A program made the position numbers and the translations under genes. Below the pieces are notes generated by a model. It had not been told where the DNA came from. It saw only the letters and a program-made list of their open reading frames with translations, and did not search any database. From assembly GCA_018268055.1 (NCBI GenBank), contig JAFDXF010000006.1, positions 62,001 through 126,000 of the forward strand: a stretch of DNA of 64,000 bases, in the 5' to 3' direction. Below, piece after piece: positions 63,460 to 64,000 of the stretch. The first letter of the stretch is position 1, and each line of letters starts with the position of its first letter. The stretch comes from Bacteroidota bacterium (GTDB lineage Bacteria > Bacteroidota > Bacteroidia > Chitinophagales > Chitinophagaceae).

Positions 63460-64000
63460 ATGTTAAAAACCGCCGAAGATATTCGCTTACTGAATGAACG
63501 CATTGCACAATCAGCACAGTTTACCGATAAACTGAGAGCAGAAATCGGTCAGGTAATAGTTGGTCAGAGTCAAATGCTCGATCGGTTATTGATTGGATTG
63601 TTGAGCAATGGTCACGTTTTATTGGAAGGTGTTCCGGGCCTTGCAAAAACATTAACCATAAAATCTCTTTCGCAGGCAATAGATGCAAAATTCAGTCGCA
63701 TACAATTCACACCGGATTTACTACCGGCAGATGTAATTGGAACACTGATTTATAATCAACAACAAAATGAATTTGTAGTACGCAAAGGGCCCATCTTTGC
63801 CAATTTTATTTTGGCTGATGAAATAAACAGAGCACCTGCCAAAGTACAAAGCGCTTTATTAGAAGCAATGCAAGAAAGGCAGGTTACAATTGGTGATACT
63901 ACATATAAGTTAGAAGAACCATTTTTGGTATTGGCCACGCAAAATCCATTGGAACAAGAAGGAACGTATCCATTGCCTGAAGCACAGGTGGACCGTTTTA
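63460..64000 (+). CDS. MoxR-family AAA+ ATPase, cut by the window edge
   Basis: Partial: 180 codons are present and the 3' end lies beyond 64000. MoxR hallmarks: [38 protein letters not shown] (Walker A at 57-64, split here into family blocks), [47 protein letters not shown] (Walker B) and [22 protein letters not shown]. In Bacteroidota such genes usually precede DUF58 and VWA-domain (Bat) genes; this cannot be seen here. Confidence 0.95.
   Translation, partial: MLKTAEDIRLLNERIAQSAQFTDKLRAEIGQVIVGQSQMLDRLLIGLLSNGHVLLEGVPGLAKTLTIKSLSQAIDAKFSRIQFTPDLLPADVIGTLIYNQQQNEFVVRKGPIFANFILADEINRAPAKVQSALLEAMQERQVTIGDTTYKLEEPFLVLATQNPLEQEGTYPLPEAQVDRF

Noticed and set aside
1..64000. CRISPR array, insertion sequence, prophage or restriction-modification system
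   Set aside because: I looked for regular short repeats, transposase or integrase motifs and defence-type enzymes and saw none.

Overview
The window is AT-rich, compact bacterial chromosome from the phylum Bacteroidota, probably Chitinophagaceae or a near relative. That placement is an inference from three things: a complete alternative complex III (act) operon joined to an A1-type cytochrome oxidase operon, a gldB homologue beside nadE, and Bacteroidota-style promoters (TTTG, about 20 bases, TAnnTTTG) with no Shine-Dalgarno sites. I see no insertion sequence, phage, CRISPR array, rRNA operon or clearly broken gene. One tRNA gene is present. The right edge cuts a MoxR-type ATPase gene.

Layout. 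26-4129: an accessory-looking run of exported or membrane proteins of unknown role around a secreted caspase-like protease fused to a sulfatase-modifying-factor (FGE) fold. 4149-13034 (minus strand): MarC-type membrane protein, secreted M19 dipeptidase, a penicillin-acylase-type amidase followed closely by a beta-lactamase-fold hydrolase and a TMEM175-type channel, then purN and small unknowns. 13323-29341 (plus): the respiratory supercomplex region actABCDEF, oxidase subunits II and I, heme O synthase, two subunit III genes, subunit IV, SCO copper chaperone and a DUF420 membrane protein. 29394-34404: two small BON-type proteins, DUF488, an FMN glutamate-synthase-like enzyme and a PLP decarboxylase. 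34489-37961 (minus): TlpA-like thioredoxin, and a ferredoxin overlapping a U32 (TrhP-like) protein. 38111-40069 (plus): AI-2E-family permease and an L,D-transpeptidase-like protein. 40134-44495 (minus): tight run cmoA, ICMT-like methyltransferase, pxpC, pxpA, NRAMP-like transporter. 44593-53396: ArsC/Spx-like protein, MFS exporter, two convergent OmpA-domain genes, recA, YceI, a second TMEM175-like protein and a beta-barrel protein. 53539-58546: tRNA(CAT) divergent from rimP-nusA-infB. 58647-64000: SurA-like isomerase, apaG, gldB, nadE, moxR.

How they work together. ActA-F oxidise menaquinol and pass electrons to cytochrome c and the adjacent oxidase, while CtaB, SCO and DUF420 serve oxidase assembly. 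The U32 protein and CmoA fit two steps of wobble-uridine (cmo5U34) tRNA modification. PxpA, PxpC and the NRAMP-like carrier resemble the Bacillus ycsFG-kipIA 5-oxoproline group but without a visible PxpB. rimP-nusA-infB is the usual ribosome maturation, transcription and translation operon, here with a strong promoter match and a hairpin in its short leader.

The least explained parts are the 26-4129 module, the rimP leader hairpin, the incomplete PxpAC/NRAMP set and the CmoA-methyltransferase pairing. Everything here is read by eye; no homology search was run.
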